A DNA stretch of 64,000 bases from Streptomyces sp. TBY4 (GTDB lineage Bacteria > Actinomycetota > Actinomycetes > Streptomycetales > Streptomycetaceae): positions 62,001 to 126,000 of the forward strand of contig NZ_JANAVF010000006.1 in the NCBI RefSeq assembly GCF_024213195.1. The letters are read 5' to 3'. The notes under the pieces are model-generated. The model did no database searches, was not told the origin of the DNA, and was given only the letters and a program-made list of their open reading frames with translations. Below, piece by piece: positions 54,994 to 63,737 of the stretch (within the stretch, counting starts at the first letter, position 1; each line of letters starts with the position of its first letter). A program made the position numbers and the translations under genes.

Positions 54994-55935
54994 ATGGGAC
55001 TCACCATCGGCGTCGACATCGGCGGCACGAAGATCGCGGCCGGCGTGGTCGACGAAGACGGCACCATCCTTGAGACGTACAAGGTGCCCACGCCGCCGAC
55101 CGCGGACGGAGTGACGGACGCGATCTGCGCCGCCGTGTCCGAGGTCAGCGCCAGCCACACCATCGACGCGGTCGGCATCGGCGCCGCCGGATACGTCGAC
55201 GACAAGCGCGCGACCGTACTCTTCGCGCCGAACATCAACTGGCGGCACGAGCCGCTCAAGGACAAGGTCGAGCAGCGCATCGGCCTGCCCGTGGTCGTCG
55301 AGAACGACGCCAACTGCGCGGCCTGGGGCGAGTACCGCTTCGGCGCCGGCCAGGGCCACGACGACGTCATCTGCATCACGCTCGGCACGGGCCTGGGCGG
55401 CGGCATCATCATCGGCAACAAGCTCCGGCGCGGACGCTTCGGCGTGGCCGCCGAGTTCGGTCACATCCGGGTGGTCCCGGACGGTCTGCTGTGCGGCTGC
55501 GGCAGCCAGGGATGCTGGGAGCAGTACGCCTCCGGGCGCGCGCTCGTCCGGTACGCCAAGCAGCGCGCCAACGCCACCCCCGAGAACGCGAAGGCTCTCC
55601 TCGCGCTCGGCGACGGCACCCCCGAGGGCATCGAGGGCAAGCACATCAGCGAGGCGGCCCGCGCCGGCGACCTGGTGGCCATCGATTCCTTCCGTGAACT
55701 GGCCCGTTGGGCGGGCGCCGGCCTCGCGGACCTGGCCTCGCTCTTCGACCCGTCGGCGTTCATCGTCGGCGGCGGCGTCTCGGACGAGGGCGACCTGGTC
55801 CTGGACCCGATCCGCAAGTCCTTCAAGCGCTGGCTGATCGGCGGCGCCTGGCGCCCGCACGCGCAGGTGCTCGCGGCGCAGCTGGGCGGCAAGGCCGGCC
55901 TGGTCGGCGCGGCGGACCTGGCCCGACAGGGCTGA
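54994..55935 (+). CDS. glkA: ROK-family glucokinase
   Basis: This 313-residue enzyme phosphorylates glucose. It has the phosphate-binding GVDIGGTKIAAGVVDEDG, VENDANCAAWGEYRFG with the catalytic Asp, LGTGLGGGIIIG, the zinc/ROK motif FGHIRVVPDGLLCGCGSQGCWEQYAS and GGGVSDEGDLV. In S. coelicolor the orthologous GlkA is also the key mediator of carbon catabolite repression. The gene follows the DUF5304 gene by 61 bp. Neighbouring phosphofructokinase and D-2-hydroxyacid dehydrogenase genes further right group sugar-metabolism functions. Confidence 0.97.
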   Translation: MGLTIGVDIGGTKIAAGVVDEDGTILETYKVPTPPTADGVTDAICAAVSEVSASHTIDAVGIGAAGYVDDKRATVLFAPNINWRHEPLKDKVEQRIGLPVVVENDANCAAWGEYRFGAGQGHDDVICITLGTGLGGGIIIGNKLRRGRFGVAAEFGHIRVVPDGLLCGCGSQGCWEQYASGRALVRYAKQRANATPENAKALLALGDGTPEGIEGKHISEAARAGDLVAIDSFRELARWAGAGLADLASLFDPSAFIVGGGVSDEGDLVLDPIRKSFKRWLIGGAWRPHAQVLAAQLGGKAGLVGAADLARQG

Positions 55936-56019
55936 GGCCCGCGCCACGGCGCCTCGTATCCGCGGACTGCCCGCCGCGCCCCCTGGGGTGCGGCGGGCAG
56001 TCTCGTTATGTTGCCGGGT

Positions 56020-56778
56020 ATGGACCTCACCGAGCCGCCGAACTCCCGTACCGAAGCCGATGGTTCCGCCGTGATCCGGGTGCTCTCCTACAACGTCCGC
56101 TCGCTGCACGACGACGAGGACGCACTGGCGCGGGTGATCCGCGCGTGTGCGCCCGACCTGGTGTGCGTCCAGGAGGCGCCGCGGTTCTTCCGGTGGCGCA
56201 AGCACGCGGCGCGGCTGGCCGCCAAGTGCGACCTGGTGGTCCTGTCGGGCGGCGCGACGGCGGCGGGACCCCTGCTCCTGTGTTCCCTACGGGCCTTCGT
56301 GGAGCGGACCGAGGACATACTGCTGCCGCTCACACCGGGCCGCCACCGGCGGGGTTTCGCCACGGCCGTCGTACGGCTCGGCGGGGTCCGGGTCGGCGTG
56401 CTCAGCGCGCACCTGTCGCTGGACGGCCCCGAACGGCTCGCCCAGGCGGAGCTGCTCCTCGACCGGCTGGCCCGGATGGACGTGCCCTACGCGATCGCGG
56501 CCGGGGACATCAACGAGGGCCCCTCGGGGCCCGCCTTCCGCCGGCTGGCCGGGGCCCTGCAGGACTGCCGGGCGGTGGCGCCGTGGGGCGGTGAGCACAC
56601 GTGGGTGCGATCTGCTGTCCCGCGGCGGATCGACGCGGTCTTCGCCACCCCGGGGACACAGGTCCTCGCCTGCGGCGTCCCCGAGGGCCTCCCCGGCGTC
56701 ACCCCCGAAGACCTGGCCCGCGCCACGGACCACCTCCCGGTCCTGGCCACCCTCCGCCTGCCCGCAGCTCCTTCTTGA
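56020..56778 (+). CDS. Endonuclease/exonuclease/phosphatase family protein
   Basis: This 252-residue protein has the metal-dependent DNase I-like fold: VLSYNVRSLHDDEDAL (Asn), LVCVQEAPRFFRW (Glu ligand), VGVLSAHLSLDGPERL, AIAAGDINEGPSGPAF (Asp, Asn) and ATDHLPVLATL (terminal Asp-His). Substrates in the family range from DNA to sphingomyelin and inositol phosphates; the substrate here is unknown, and no signal peptide is seen. ATG 56020 is chosen; ATG 56008 is also possible. The gene ends at a large repeat region. Confidence 0.9.
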   Translation: MDLTEPPNSRTEADGSAVIRVLSYNVRSLHDDEDALARVIRACAPDLVCVQEAPRFFRWRKHAARLAAKCDLVVLSGGATAAGPLLLCSLRAFVERTEDILLPLTPGRHRRGFATAVVRLGGVRVGVLSAHLSLDGPERLAQAELLLDRLARMDVPYAIAAGDINEGPSGPAFRRLAGALQDCRAVAPWGGEHTWVRSAVPRRIDAVFATPGTQVLACGVPEGLPGVTPEDLARATDHLPVLATLRLPAAPS

Positions 56779-57196
56779 CGCGCCGCCGGCCTTGTTGTGG
56801 GTGCCGGTGGGCGGGTGCGGCTGGTTGGGCCCTGCGGGGCTGGGTCCCCTACCCGCCCTTCGCCCGTTCCCCGGGCTGCGCCCGGACCCTTGCCGGGTGC
56901 GGCGCCGTTCCGGGGGCCAGCCCCCGGACCCCCGCTCCTCAAACGCCGGAGGGGCTGAACGATCCAGCCTCGCCGGCGTTTGAGGCGCGGGGTCTGGGGC
57001 GGAGCCCCAGGGTCTTGGCGGGTCCGGGCAGGGCCCGGGGAACGGTGGAAGGGCGGGTAGGGGACCCAGCCCCGCAGGGCAGCCCAGCCGCACCCGCCCA
57101 CCGGGCCCGTGCCGGGACGGGAGCGCCGACCGGCCACCGCCGGACGGAGTCCGGCGCAGCGGGGCGAAGCCCGCGCAGCGGTGCGAGCTCCGCGTG
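56779..57196. repeat. Dispersed palindromic repeat, copy 4 (giant palindrome)
   Basis: This gap of about 420 bp lies between convergent genes. The left arm (56795-56890: GTTGTGGGTGCCGGTGGGCG..., GGCCCTGCGGGGCTGGGTCC..., CTACCCGCCCTT) is complementary with gaps to the right arm (57040-57110: AAGGGCGGGTAGGGGACCCA..., GCCCCGCAGGGC, CCGCACCCGCCCACCGG). The central hairpin is CTCCTCAAACGCCGGAGGGG / CCTCGCCGGCGTTTGAG. The last 60 bp (57135-57195) is the reverse complement of the module that opens copy 3. Confidence 0.88.
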
Positions 57197-57201
57197 AAAA
57201 A

Positions 57202-57789
57202 TCAGACGACCGCGCCCCGGCCGGGGTCGTCGTCCTCGTCCTCGTCCGTGGACATCCGGGCGACCAGCGTCGCGAAGCCGCCCAGGAAGCCGCCGACGCC
57301 CAGCGTCGTCAGCCACCAGGTCATGTCCCACTGGAACAGCACCGCCAGGAGCAGCAGGACCGGCCCGCCCACCACCGCCAGCCAGGCGAACTTCGACGTC
57401 GTGTCCGCCTCCGGCAGCTCTGGCTCCGGGGGTACGAAGTGCCCCTCGTCCTTCGCGGCCTCGGGGGAGTCGTCGGGCTCGGCCAGGGAGTGGTCCCGGG
57501 GGCCCGCGCCGCCGATGCCGCCCACGCCCGGGGCGAACACCACCGAGCTGCCCAGCGCCGCCGCCGCAGGCGGTTCCGGGGAGGCCGGGGCGGCCGGGGA
57601 GGCGGGGCCCGCCGGGTCGGGCGCCGGTTTCACGTCCTCCTCCGGCAGGAGGAGGTTCTCGATCGGCCGGAACGGTCTCGCGCCCGGCGGATCCGCCGGC
57701 TCCTGCCCGTAGCCGGCCACGATCGCCGCCCACGCCGCTTCCTCGTCCAGCGGGGGGACACCCCCGGAGGACTCCTCGTGCTCAGCCAC
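57202..57789 (-). CDS. Acidic protein with two C-terminal membrane helices
   Basis: This 195-residue protein has a long acidic, Pro/Ala-rich N-terminal region (1-130) beginning VAEHEESSGGVPPLDEEAAW. Two membrane helices follow (FAWLAVVGGPVLLLLAVLFQW and WWLTTLGVGGFLGGFATLVA), then an acidic tail (STDEDEDDDPGRG). GTG 57789 overlaps the end of the alpha/beta hydrolase gene by 8 bp, so it is expressed with it. It is a common Streptomyces protein without known function. The cytoplasmic part would be disordered and may bind partners. Confidence 0.8.
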   Translation of the reverse strand: MAEHEESSGGVPPLDEEAAWAAIVAGYGQEPADPPGARPFRPIENLLLPEEDVKPAPDPAGPASPAAPASPEPPAAAALGSSVVFAPGVGGIGGAGPRDHSLAEPDDSPEAAKDEGHFVPPEPELPEADTTSKFAWLAVVGGPVLLLLAVLFQWDMTWWLTTLGVGGFLGGFATLVARMSTDEDEDDDPGRGAVV

Positions 57790-58561
57790 CGCTGGCCGCC
57801 CCCTCCCTGCCCAAGCTCTCCGACAGCCGTCCGACGAACGCGAAGCTGTCCGCGAAGATCTTCTCCGCGTCATGGTCCAACGTCGCGACGTGGTAACTCT
57901 GTTCCAGCAGCGTCTCGGTGACGTCCGTGGAGGACACCCGCGCCAGGATCCGCGCCGAGTCCGCGGGCCGCACCACGTGGTCCTGCGGGCTGTGCAGCAG
58001 CAGCAGCGGCTGCGTCACCTGCGGCAGTTCGGTGTCCAGCATCTGCAGGAACTTCCGCAGCGAGTGCGCGGCCCGGGTCGGGACCCGGTCGTAGCCGACC
58101 TCGTCCGCCCCGGGCTTGGCGATGTCGCTCGCGATGCCCGGCGTCGACCGGACGAAGTGCTTGACCACCGGCAGGGCTACGGCCAGCGGGTCGTGGATCT
58201 TGTTGACCGGGTTGACGAGGACGATCCCGCTGATGCTGTCCCCGTGCTTCGCCGCGAGCCGCAGCGTCAGCGCGCCGCCCATCGACAGCCCGAAGACGAA
58301 CACCTGCTCGCAGCTGCCCTGCAGCTCCCGCAGCGCGCGGTCCACCTCGGCGTACCAGTCCTGCCAGCCGGTGAGCTGCATGTCCTGCCAGCGCGTCCCG
58401 TGCCCGGGGAGCAGGGGCAGCGACACCGTCAGTCCCTGCGCGGCCAGATGGTCGGCCCAGGGCCGCATCGACTGGGGGGAACCGGTGAAGCCGTGGCAGA
58501 GGAGGACGCCGACCTTTCCGCCCTCGTGGCGGAACGGCTCGGCTCCAGGGAGGACGGGCAC
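57782..58561 (-). CDS. Alpha/beta hydrolase (carboxylesterase/monoacylglycerol-lipase-like)
   Basis: This 259-residue protein has the oxyanion-hole segment LLCHGFTGSPQSMRPW, nucleophile Ser93 in VFVFGLSMGGAL, acid Asp194 in LLLHSPQDHVV and His224 in EQSYHVATLDHD. The pattern matches Est30-like carboxylesterases and short-acyl lipases. GTG 58561 is chosen because AAGGAG lies 6-7 nt upstream and the upstream sequence has no family similarity. It is divergent from the PlsC-type acyltransferase gene across about 150 bp. Confidence 0.9.
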   Translation of the reverse strand: MPVLPGAEPFRHEGGKVGVLLCHGFTGSPQSMRPWADHLAAQGLTVSLPLLPGHGTRWQDMQLTGWQDWYAEVDRALRELQGSCEQVFVFGLSMGGALTLRLAAKHGDSISGIVLVNPVNKIHDPLAVALPVVKHFVRSTPGIASDIAKPGADEVGYDRVPTRAAHSLRKFLQMLDTELPQVTQPLLLLHSPQDHVVRPADSARILARVSSTDVTETLLEQSYHVATLDHDAEKIFADSFAFVGRLSESLGREGAASGG

Positions 58562-58709
58562 CAGGGTCTCCTTAGAGGGGGGCGGGGGGTGCGTAGCGCT
58601 GTGTGACTTCACCGTACGCGACGGGGGTGGTACCGACCAGGGTCGTCGGACGGCTCCGGGCGCTACCACGGGATATGGTCTGTTCGACAGACACAGGAAG
58701 GCTTTCGAG

Positions 58710-59480
58710 TTGATCTACGGCGCAATGAAGTTCTCCATCGGCGGTTCTCTGAAGCTCGCCTTCAGGCCGTGGGTGGAGGGCCTCGAGAACATTCCCGCAG
58801 AGGGGCCGGCGATCCTCGCGAGCAACCACCTGTCCTTCTCCGACTCCTTCTTCCTCCCGGCCGTGCTGGACCGGAAGGTGACCTTCATCGCGAAGGCGGA
58901 GTACTTCACCTCCCCGGGCGTCAAGGGCAGGCTGACGGCCGCCTTCTTCAAGGGCGTCGGCCAGCTCCCGGTGGACCGTTCGGGTGCGCGCGGGGCCGGC
59001 GAGGCCGCCATCAAGAGCGGCATCGACGTCATCGAGCGCGGAGAGCTGTTCGGTATTTACCCCGAGGGGACGCGTTCACCCGACGGCCGGCTATACCGCG
59101 GAAAGCCGGGCGGTCTGGCCCGGGTCGCGCTGGCCACCGGTGCGCCGGTGATCCCCGTGGCGATGATCGACACGGAGAAGATCCAGCCGCCCGGCAAGGT
59201 GGTGCCCAAGCTGATGCGCCCGGGCATCCGGATCGGCAAGCCGCTGGACTTCAGCCGTTACCACGGCATGGACGGGGACCGCTTCATCCTCCGCTCGGTG
59301 ACCGACGAGGTCATGTACGAGATCATGAAGCTCTCCGGCCAGGAGTACGTCGACATCTACGCGACGGCCGCCAAGCGCCAGATCGCTGACGCGGAGAAGG
59401 CCGCCTCCCGGAGCGAGAAGGCGGAGAAGGCGGAAAAGGCAGAGGCCGACAAGGCCGACAAGGACACCGACAGCAAGTAG
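58710..59480 (+). CDS. 1-acylglycerol-3-phosphate acyltransferase (PlsC-type)
   Basis: This 256-residue protein is a lysophosphatidic acid acyltransferase type. It has the H-x4-D motif in ASNHLSFSDS (His40, Asp45), FIAKAEYF, and the substrate-binding FGIYPEGTRSPDG. The C-terminal tail is a low-complexity Lys/Ala/Glu coiled segment (AEKAEKAEKAEADKADKD). A TTG at 58710 with AGGAAGG 8 nt upstream is the most likely start. It lies 38 bp upstream of the MacS-like kinase on the same strand, so the three genes may form one operon that links phospholipid synthesis with envelope signalling. Confidence 0.9.
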   Translation: MIYGAMKFSIGGSLKLAFRPWVEGLENIPAEGPAILASNHLSFSDSFFLPAVLDRKVTFIAKAEYFTSPGVKGRLTAAFFKGVGQLPVDRSGARGAGEAAIKSGIDVIERGELFGIYPEGTRSPDGRLYRGKPGGLARVALATGAPVIPVAMIDTEKIQPPGKVVPKLMRPGIRIGKPLDFSRYHGMDGDRFILRSVTDEVMYEIMKLSGQEYVDIYATAAKRQIADAEKAASRSEKAEKAEKAEADKADKDTDSK

Positions 59481-59518
59481 CGGCACACGGGCGGGACCGC
59501 CCGTACGGGGTGGGGGAG

Positions 59519-60730
59519 ATGGCGAAGCGCGAGCGCGTCGTGCGCATGTCGGTCGAGCAGCCGCTGTGGCGTGCCCTGACGGCCTACCGGCTGCTCACCA
59601 TGGTCTACGCGGCCCTGCTGTTCGCGTCCGCCTACCAGCGGTTCGGCCGCCCCTGGGTCGCAGCCTCCTACCTCGCCTTCCTGGCCGGCTGGACCCTGCT
59701 GACCCTCCCCAAGGTGGCCAACGCCGCCAGCTGCACCAAGCGGTTCCTGTGCGCCGACCTCACCGTGGCCTGCGTCGGCATCCTGCTCACCCCGCTCGCG
59801 GACAGCCAGCAGCGGATCGCCGACGGCGGCCCCACGCTCCCCTCCATCTGGACGGCGGGCTCCGTCCTCGCCTTCGCCCTCAAGGGCGGCTGGCGATGGG
59901 CCTGTTTCGCCTCCACCTTCGTCGCCGTCGCCAACATCGTCATCCACGGCGGGGACCCCACCCGGGACGCCCTGCACAACGTGCTCCTGGTCTGGGTGGC
60001 CTCCATCGCCATCGGCTACGTCGTCGAGGTGGCCCGGGCCAGTGAGGCCACCCTGGCCCGCGCCCTGGAGATCGAGGCCGCCACCCGCGAGCGCGAACGC
60101 CTCGCCCGCGACATCCACGACGGGGTCCTCCAGGTCCTCGCCATGGTCCAGCGGCGCGGCACCGAACTGGGCGGGGAGGCCGCCGAGCTGGGCCGGATGG
60201 CGGGGGAGCAGGAGGTGGCGCTGCGCACCCTGGTCTCCAGCGGGCTCGCGCGCCCGTCCCGGATCTCCCGCGACGAGGCGCTCGGCGCGATCGTCGCCGC
60301 CTTCGAGGTCGAGGAGCCGGGCGAGGAGGAGGGCGAGCTCGATCTGTGCGCCCTCCTCGCCCCGTACGCCGGCTCGCGGGTGAGCTTCGCCGAGCCGGGA
60401 ACCCCGGTGCCGCTGCCGGTGGCCGCGGCCAGGGAGCTGGCTGCGGCGGTCGGAGCCGCCCTCGACAACGTGCGCAAGCACGCCGGCGAGGGGGCCAGCG
60501 CCTGGATCCTGGTCGAGGACTGGGGCGACGAGGTGATCGTGACCGTCCGCGACGACGGCCCGGGCATCCCGGCCGGCCGGCTCGACCAGGCCGAGGGCGA
60601 GGGCCGGATGGGAGTGGCCCTGTCCATCCGGGGCCGGCTCCGCGACCTCGGCGGCAGCGCCGAGCTGGTGTCCGTCCCGGGGCAGGGCACCGAAGTGGAA
60701 CTGAAAGTACCGAGGGGGAGCACCCAGTGA
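59519..60730 (+). CDS. macS: MacS-like sensor histidine kinase
   Basis: This 403-residue membrane kinase has about five N-terminal helices (20-170), the H-box ERLARDIHDGVLQVLAMV (His200), an N-box AALDNVRKHAGEGA, and the G-box DDGPGIPAGRLDQAEGEGRMG. It lies directly upstream of and overlapping (GTGA) a LuxR-type regulator. This pair, placed before phosphofructokinase, matches the MacS-MacR system I recall from S. coelicolor, which controls membrane-protein genes and development. ATG 59519 with GGGGGAG upstream is chosen. It phosphorylates the partner regulator in response to an unknown envelope signal. Confidence 0.9.
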   Translation: MAKRERVVRMSVEQPLWRALTAYRLLTMVYAALLFASAYQRFGRPWVAASYLAFLAGWTLLTLPKVANAASCTKRFLCADLTVACVGILLTPLADSQQRIADGGPTLPSIWTAGSVLAFALKGGWRWACFASTFVAVANIVIHGGDPTRDALHNVLLVWVASIAIGYVVEVARASEATLARALEIEAATRERERLARDIHDGVLQVLAMVQRRGTELGGEAAELGRMAGEQEVALRTLVSSGLARPSRISRDEALGAIVAAFEVEEPGEEEGELDLCALLAPYAGSRVSFAEPGTPVPLPVAAARELAAAVGAALDNVRKHAGEGASAWILVEDWGDEVIVTVRDDGPGIPAGRLDQAEGEGRMGVALSIRGRLRDLGGSAELVSVPGQGTEVELKVPRGSTQ

Positions 60731-61416
60731 ACCAGTCGAGCGAGTGGAACGACCCGAGCGGCATCAAGGTCATGGTCGTCGACGACCATCCGATGTGGCG
60801 GGACGCGGTCGCCCGCGACCTGGCCGCCGCCGGCTTCGACCTGGTGGCCACCGCGGGCGACGGGCCCGAGGCGGTACGGCGGGCCCGCGCGGCGGCCCCG
60901 CACGTCCTGGTCCTCGACCTCAACCTCCCCGGCATGCCCGGGGTCCAGGTCTGCAAGGAGCTGGTCGGCGCCAACCCGGCGCTGCGGGTCCTCGTCCTCT
61001 CGGCGAGCGGCGAGCACGCCGACGTCCTGGAAGCGGTGAAGTCCGGCGCCACCGGCTACCTGCTGAAGTCCGCGGGCGCCCAGGAGCTCATCGACGCCGT
61101 GCGCCGCACGGCGGCCGGGGACCCCGTCTTCACCCCGGGCCTGGCCGGCCTGGTCCTCGGCGAGTACCGGCGCCTCGCTACCGACCCGGCGCCGGCCGCC
61201 TCCGACGAGCCGAAGGCCCCGCAGCTCACCGACCGGGAGACCGAGGTGCTGCGGCTGGTGGCCAAGGGGCTCTCGTACAAGCAGATCGCGGAACGGCTGG
61301 TCATCTCCCACCGCACCGTGCAGAACCACGTGCAGAACACCCTGGGCAAGCTCCAGTTGCACAACCGGGTGGAGCTCGTCCGGTACGCGATAGAGCGGGG
61401 CCTCGACGACGCGTGA
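60727..61416 (+). CDS. macR: MacR-like response regulator
   Basis: This 229-residue protein has a receiver domain with acidic Asp19/Asp20, phosphoacceptor Asp64 (VLVLDLNLPG) and Lys114 (GYLLKSAG), followed by a LuxR helix-turn-helix (LTDREVLR-like: TDRETEVLRLVAKGLSYKQI, VISHRTVQNHVQNTLGKL). GTG 60727 overlaps the kinase stop. Both key residues are intact, so normal phosphorylation is expected. It should bind DNA as a dimer to envelope-gene promoters. Confidence 0.92.
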   Translation: MNQSSEWNDPSGIKVMVVDDHPMWRDAVARDLAAAGFDLVATAGDGPEAVRRARAAAPHVLVLDLNLPGMPGVQVCKELVGANPALRVLVLSASGEHADVLEAVKSGATGYLLKSAGAQELIDAVRRTAAGDPVFTPGLAGLVLGEYRRLATDPAPAASDEPKAPQLTDRETEVLRLVAKGLSYKQIAERLVISHRTVQNHVQNTLGKLQLHNRVELVRYAIERGLDDA

Positions 61417-61544
61417 GGCGCGTGAGACGTGTGAAGCGGGCGGCGCGGGGCGGGCAGGGCCTCGTAGGGGCCCCTCGTACGAGTGAACGGGTGGATGCAA
61501 CGCCCCGCAATTCCCCCGGAATTGACCCTTCCCGGCATCTTGCT

Positions 61545-61558
61545 GTGACCTGAGTCAC
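61545..61558. promoter_or_regulatory. Crp-like operator (GTGACCTGAGTCAC) overlapping the pfkA promoter
   Basis: The site matches GTG-N6-GNCAC, the consensus I recall for Streptomyces Crp. It lies between TTGCTG (61540-61545) and TAGCGT (61562-61567), a plausible -35/-10 pair with 16-bp spacing, about 65 bp upstream of the pfkA start. Its position would favour repression. Confidence 0.5.
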
Positions 61559-61622
61559 CACTAGCGTGACCGTCATGCGGGCCCCGCGGCCTCAGCGGGC
61601 CCTGTGGCGAAGGGAAAATTCC

Positions 61623-62660
61623 ATGAAGGCCATGAAGGTCGGAGTGCTGACGGGCGGCGGCGACTGCCCCGGGCTCAACGCGGTGATCCGCAGTGTCGTG
61701 CGCAAGGGCGTCCAGGAGTACGCCTACGAGTTCATCGGTTTCAAGGACGGCTGGCGCGGCGCGGTCGAAGGCCGCACCGTCCCCCTCGACATCCCCGCCG
61801 TCCGGGGCATCCTGCCGCGCGGCGGAACCATCCTCGGCTCCTCGCGCACCAACCCGTTCAAGCTGGACGACGGCGTCCGCCAGATCAAGGAGAACCTCGC
61901 CAAGTACGAGGTCGACGCCCTCGTCGCGATCGGCGGCGAGGACACCCTGGGCGTGGCCGCGAAGCTCTACGAGGAGTACGGCATCCCCTGCGTCGGGGTC
62001 CCGAAGACCATCGACAACGATCTGTCGGCCACCGACTACACCTTCGGCTTCGACACCGCCGTCGGGATCGCCACCGAGGCCATCGACCGGCTGCACACCA
62101 CCGCCGAATCGCACATGCGGGTCCTGGTCGTCGAGGTGATGGGCCGGCACGCCGGCTGGATCGCCCTGCACTCGGGACTCGCGGGCGGCGCCAACGTCAT
62201 CCTCATTCCCGAGCAGCGCTTCGACGTGGACCAGGTGTGCGAGTGGGTGACCTCCCGCTTCAAGGCGAGCTACGCGCCGATCGTGTGCGTCGCCGAGGGC
62301 GCGATGCCCAAGGACGGCGACATGGTGCTGAAGGACGCGACGAAGGACTCCTTCGGGCACGTCCGGCTGTCCGGTGTCGGTGAGTGGCTGGCCAAGGAGA
62401 TCGAGGCACGGACCGGCAAGGAGGCCCGTACGACCGTGCTCGGGCACATCCAGCGGGGCGGCACCCCCAGCGCCTTCGACCGGTGGCTGGCCACCCGCTT
62501 CGGCCTGCACGCGATCGACGCGGTGCGCGACGGGGACTTCGGGAAGATGGTCGCGCTGAAGGGGACGGACATCGTGCGGGTGCCGATCGCCGAGGCCACG
62601 GCGAAGCTGAAGACGGTGGACCCGGCGCTCTACAAGGAGGCCGGAGTGTTCTTCGGCTGA
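61623..62660 (+). CDS. pfkA: 6-phosphofructokinase
   Basis: This 345-residue enzyme phosphorylates fructose 6-phosphate in glycolysis. It has the nucleotide-binding GVLTGGGDCPGLNAVIRS, AIGGEDTLGVA, VGVPKTIDNDLSATDYTFGFDTAV and EVMGRHAGWIAL. Residues that decide the phosphate donor are Glu106 and Lys128; Lys at the second site is the form seen in PPi-dependent and some ATP-dependent actinobacterial enzymes, so the donor should be verified. ATG 61623 follows GAAGGGA. A Crp-like site and promoter lie upstream. S. coelicolor has this gene (pfkA3) at the same place, by my memory. Confidence 0.95.
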   Translation: MKAMKVGVLTGGGDCPGLNAVIRSVVRKGVQEYAYEFIGFKDGWRGAVEGRTVPLDIPAVRGILPRGGTILGSSRTNPFKLDDGVRQIKENLAKYEVDALVAIGGEDTLGVAAKLYEEYGIPCVGVPKTIDNDLSATDYTFGFDTAVGIATEAIDRLHTTAESHMRVLVVEVMGRHAGWIALHSGLAGGANVILIPEQRFDVDQVCEWVTSRFKASYAPIVCVAEGAMPKDGDMVLKDATKDSFGHVRLSGVGEWLAKEIEARTGKEARTTVLGHIQRGGTPSAFDRWLATRFGLHAIDAVRDGDFGKMVALKGTDIVRVPIAEATAKLKTVDPALYKEAGVFFG

Positions 62661-62743
62661 GCCGCAGGCGCGGGTGCGGACCTTGGGTCGTAAGGTGACA
62701 AACGACCCATGGTCCGATTCTTTGGCGCAGTACGGGAGCGAAC

Positions 62744-63736
62744 GTGGAAATCCTGGCATTCGGGGTGACGGCGGACGAGAAGCCGCTCATCGAGAAGGCA
62801 TTCGCGGGGCAGCACGAGGTGCGCTGCCTGGACGTCTTCCTGAGCGAGGACACCGCCCCCATCGCGGCCGGGTACGAGATCGTGTCCTCCAGCGTCAACG
62901 CCGACCTGAGCGGGCGGGTGCTGCGGACCCTGGCGGCGGGCGGGACGAAGATGATCGCCCAGCGCTCCACCGGCTTCAACAACATCGACCTGGACGTCGC
63001 ACGGCAGCTCGGCCTGACGGTCAGCCGGGTGTCGTACTACTCCCCGTACTCGGTGGCCGAGTTCGCGTGGACCCTGGCCATGGCGGTGAACCGGCGGATC
63101 GTCCGGGCCTCGAACCGGACCCGGGACTTCGACTTCCGGCTGAACGGACTGATGGGCCGCGACATGCGCGGCCGGACGGTCGGCGTCCTCGGCACCGGCA
63201 AGATCGGCGAGGCGTTCACCCGGATCGCGCACGGCTTCGGGATGAACCTGCTGGGCTGGGACGTGGCGCAGAACCCGGCCTGCGTGGAACTGGGCATGAA
63301 GTACGTGGACAAGGACGAGCTGTTCACGTCCTCGGACCTGATCAGCCTGCACGTTCCGCTGCTGGAGTCCACGCACCACATCATCGGCGCCGACGCGCTG
63401 CGGATGATGAAGGACGACGCCATCCTGGTGAACTCCAGCCGCGGCGGGCTGGTGAACACGGAGGCGCTGGTCTCGGAGCTGCGGGCGGGGCGGTTCACCG
63501 GCGTGGGCCTGGACGTGTACGAGGCGGAGGCCGGCGTCTTCTTCCTGGACAAGTCCCTGGTGGCGGTCGAGGACGACACCCTCGCCCGGCTGATCACCTT
63601 CCCGAACGTGGTGGTCACCTCCCACCAGGCGTACTACACGCACGACGCGGTGGGCCAGATCATCGACACCACCGTCGCCAACGTCGCGGACTACACGGCG
63701 GGCCGCCGCTCGGAGAACACGCTGAGCCCCGCCTGA
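62744..63736 (+). CDS. D-2-hydroxyacid (D-lactate) dehydrogenase
   Basis: This 330-residue NAD-dependent enzyme has VGVLGTGKIGEAF (nucleotide-binding loop), YSPYSVAEFAW, the catalytic Arg in LVNSSRGGLV, Glu in VGLDVYEAEAG, and HQAYYTHDA with the catalytic His. It is of the fermentative D-lactate dehydrogenase type, reducing pyruvate to D-lactate. It lies 83 bp after phosphofructokinase, so both may share a transcript. GTG 62744 follows GGAGCGA. A terminator-like repeat follows. Confidence 0.93.
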   Translation: MEILAFGVTADEKPLIEKAFAGQHEVRCLDVFLSEDTAPIAAGYEIVSSSVNADLSGRVLRTLAAGGTKMIAQRSTGFNNIDLDVARQLGLTVSRVSYYSPYSVAEFAWTLAMAVNRRIVRASNRTRDFDFRLNGLMGRDMRGRTVGVLGTGKIGEAFTRIAHGFGMNLLGWDVAQNPACVELGMKYVDKDELFTSSDLISLHVPLLESTHHIIGADALRMMKDDAILVNSSRGGLVNTEALVSELRAGRFTGVGLDVYEAEAGVFFLDKSLVAVEDDTLARLITFPNVVVTSHQAYYTHDAVGQIIDTTVANVADYTAGRRSENTLSPA

Positions 63737-63737
63737 C

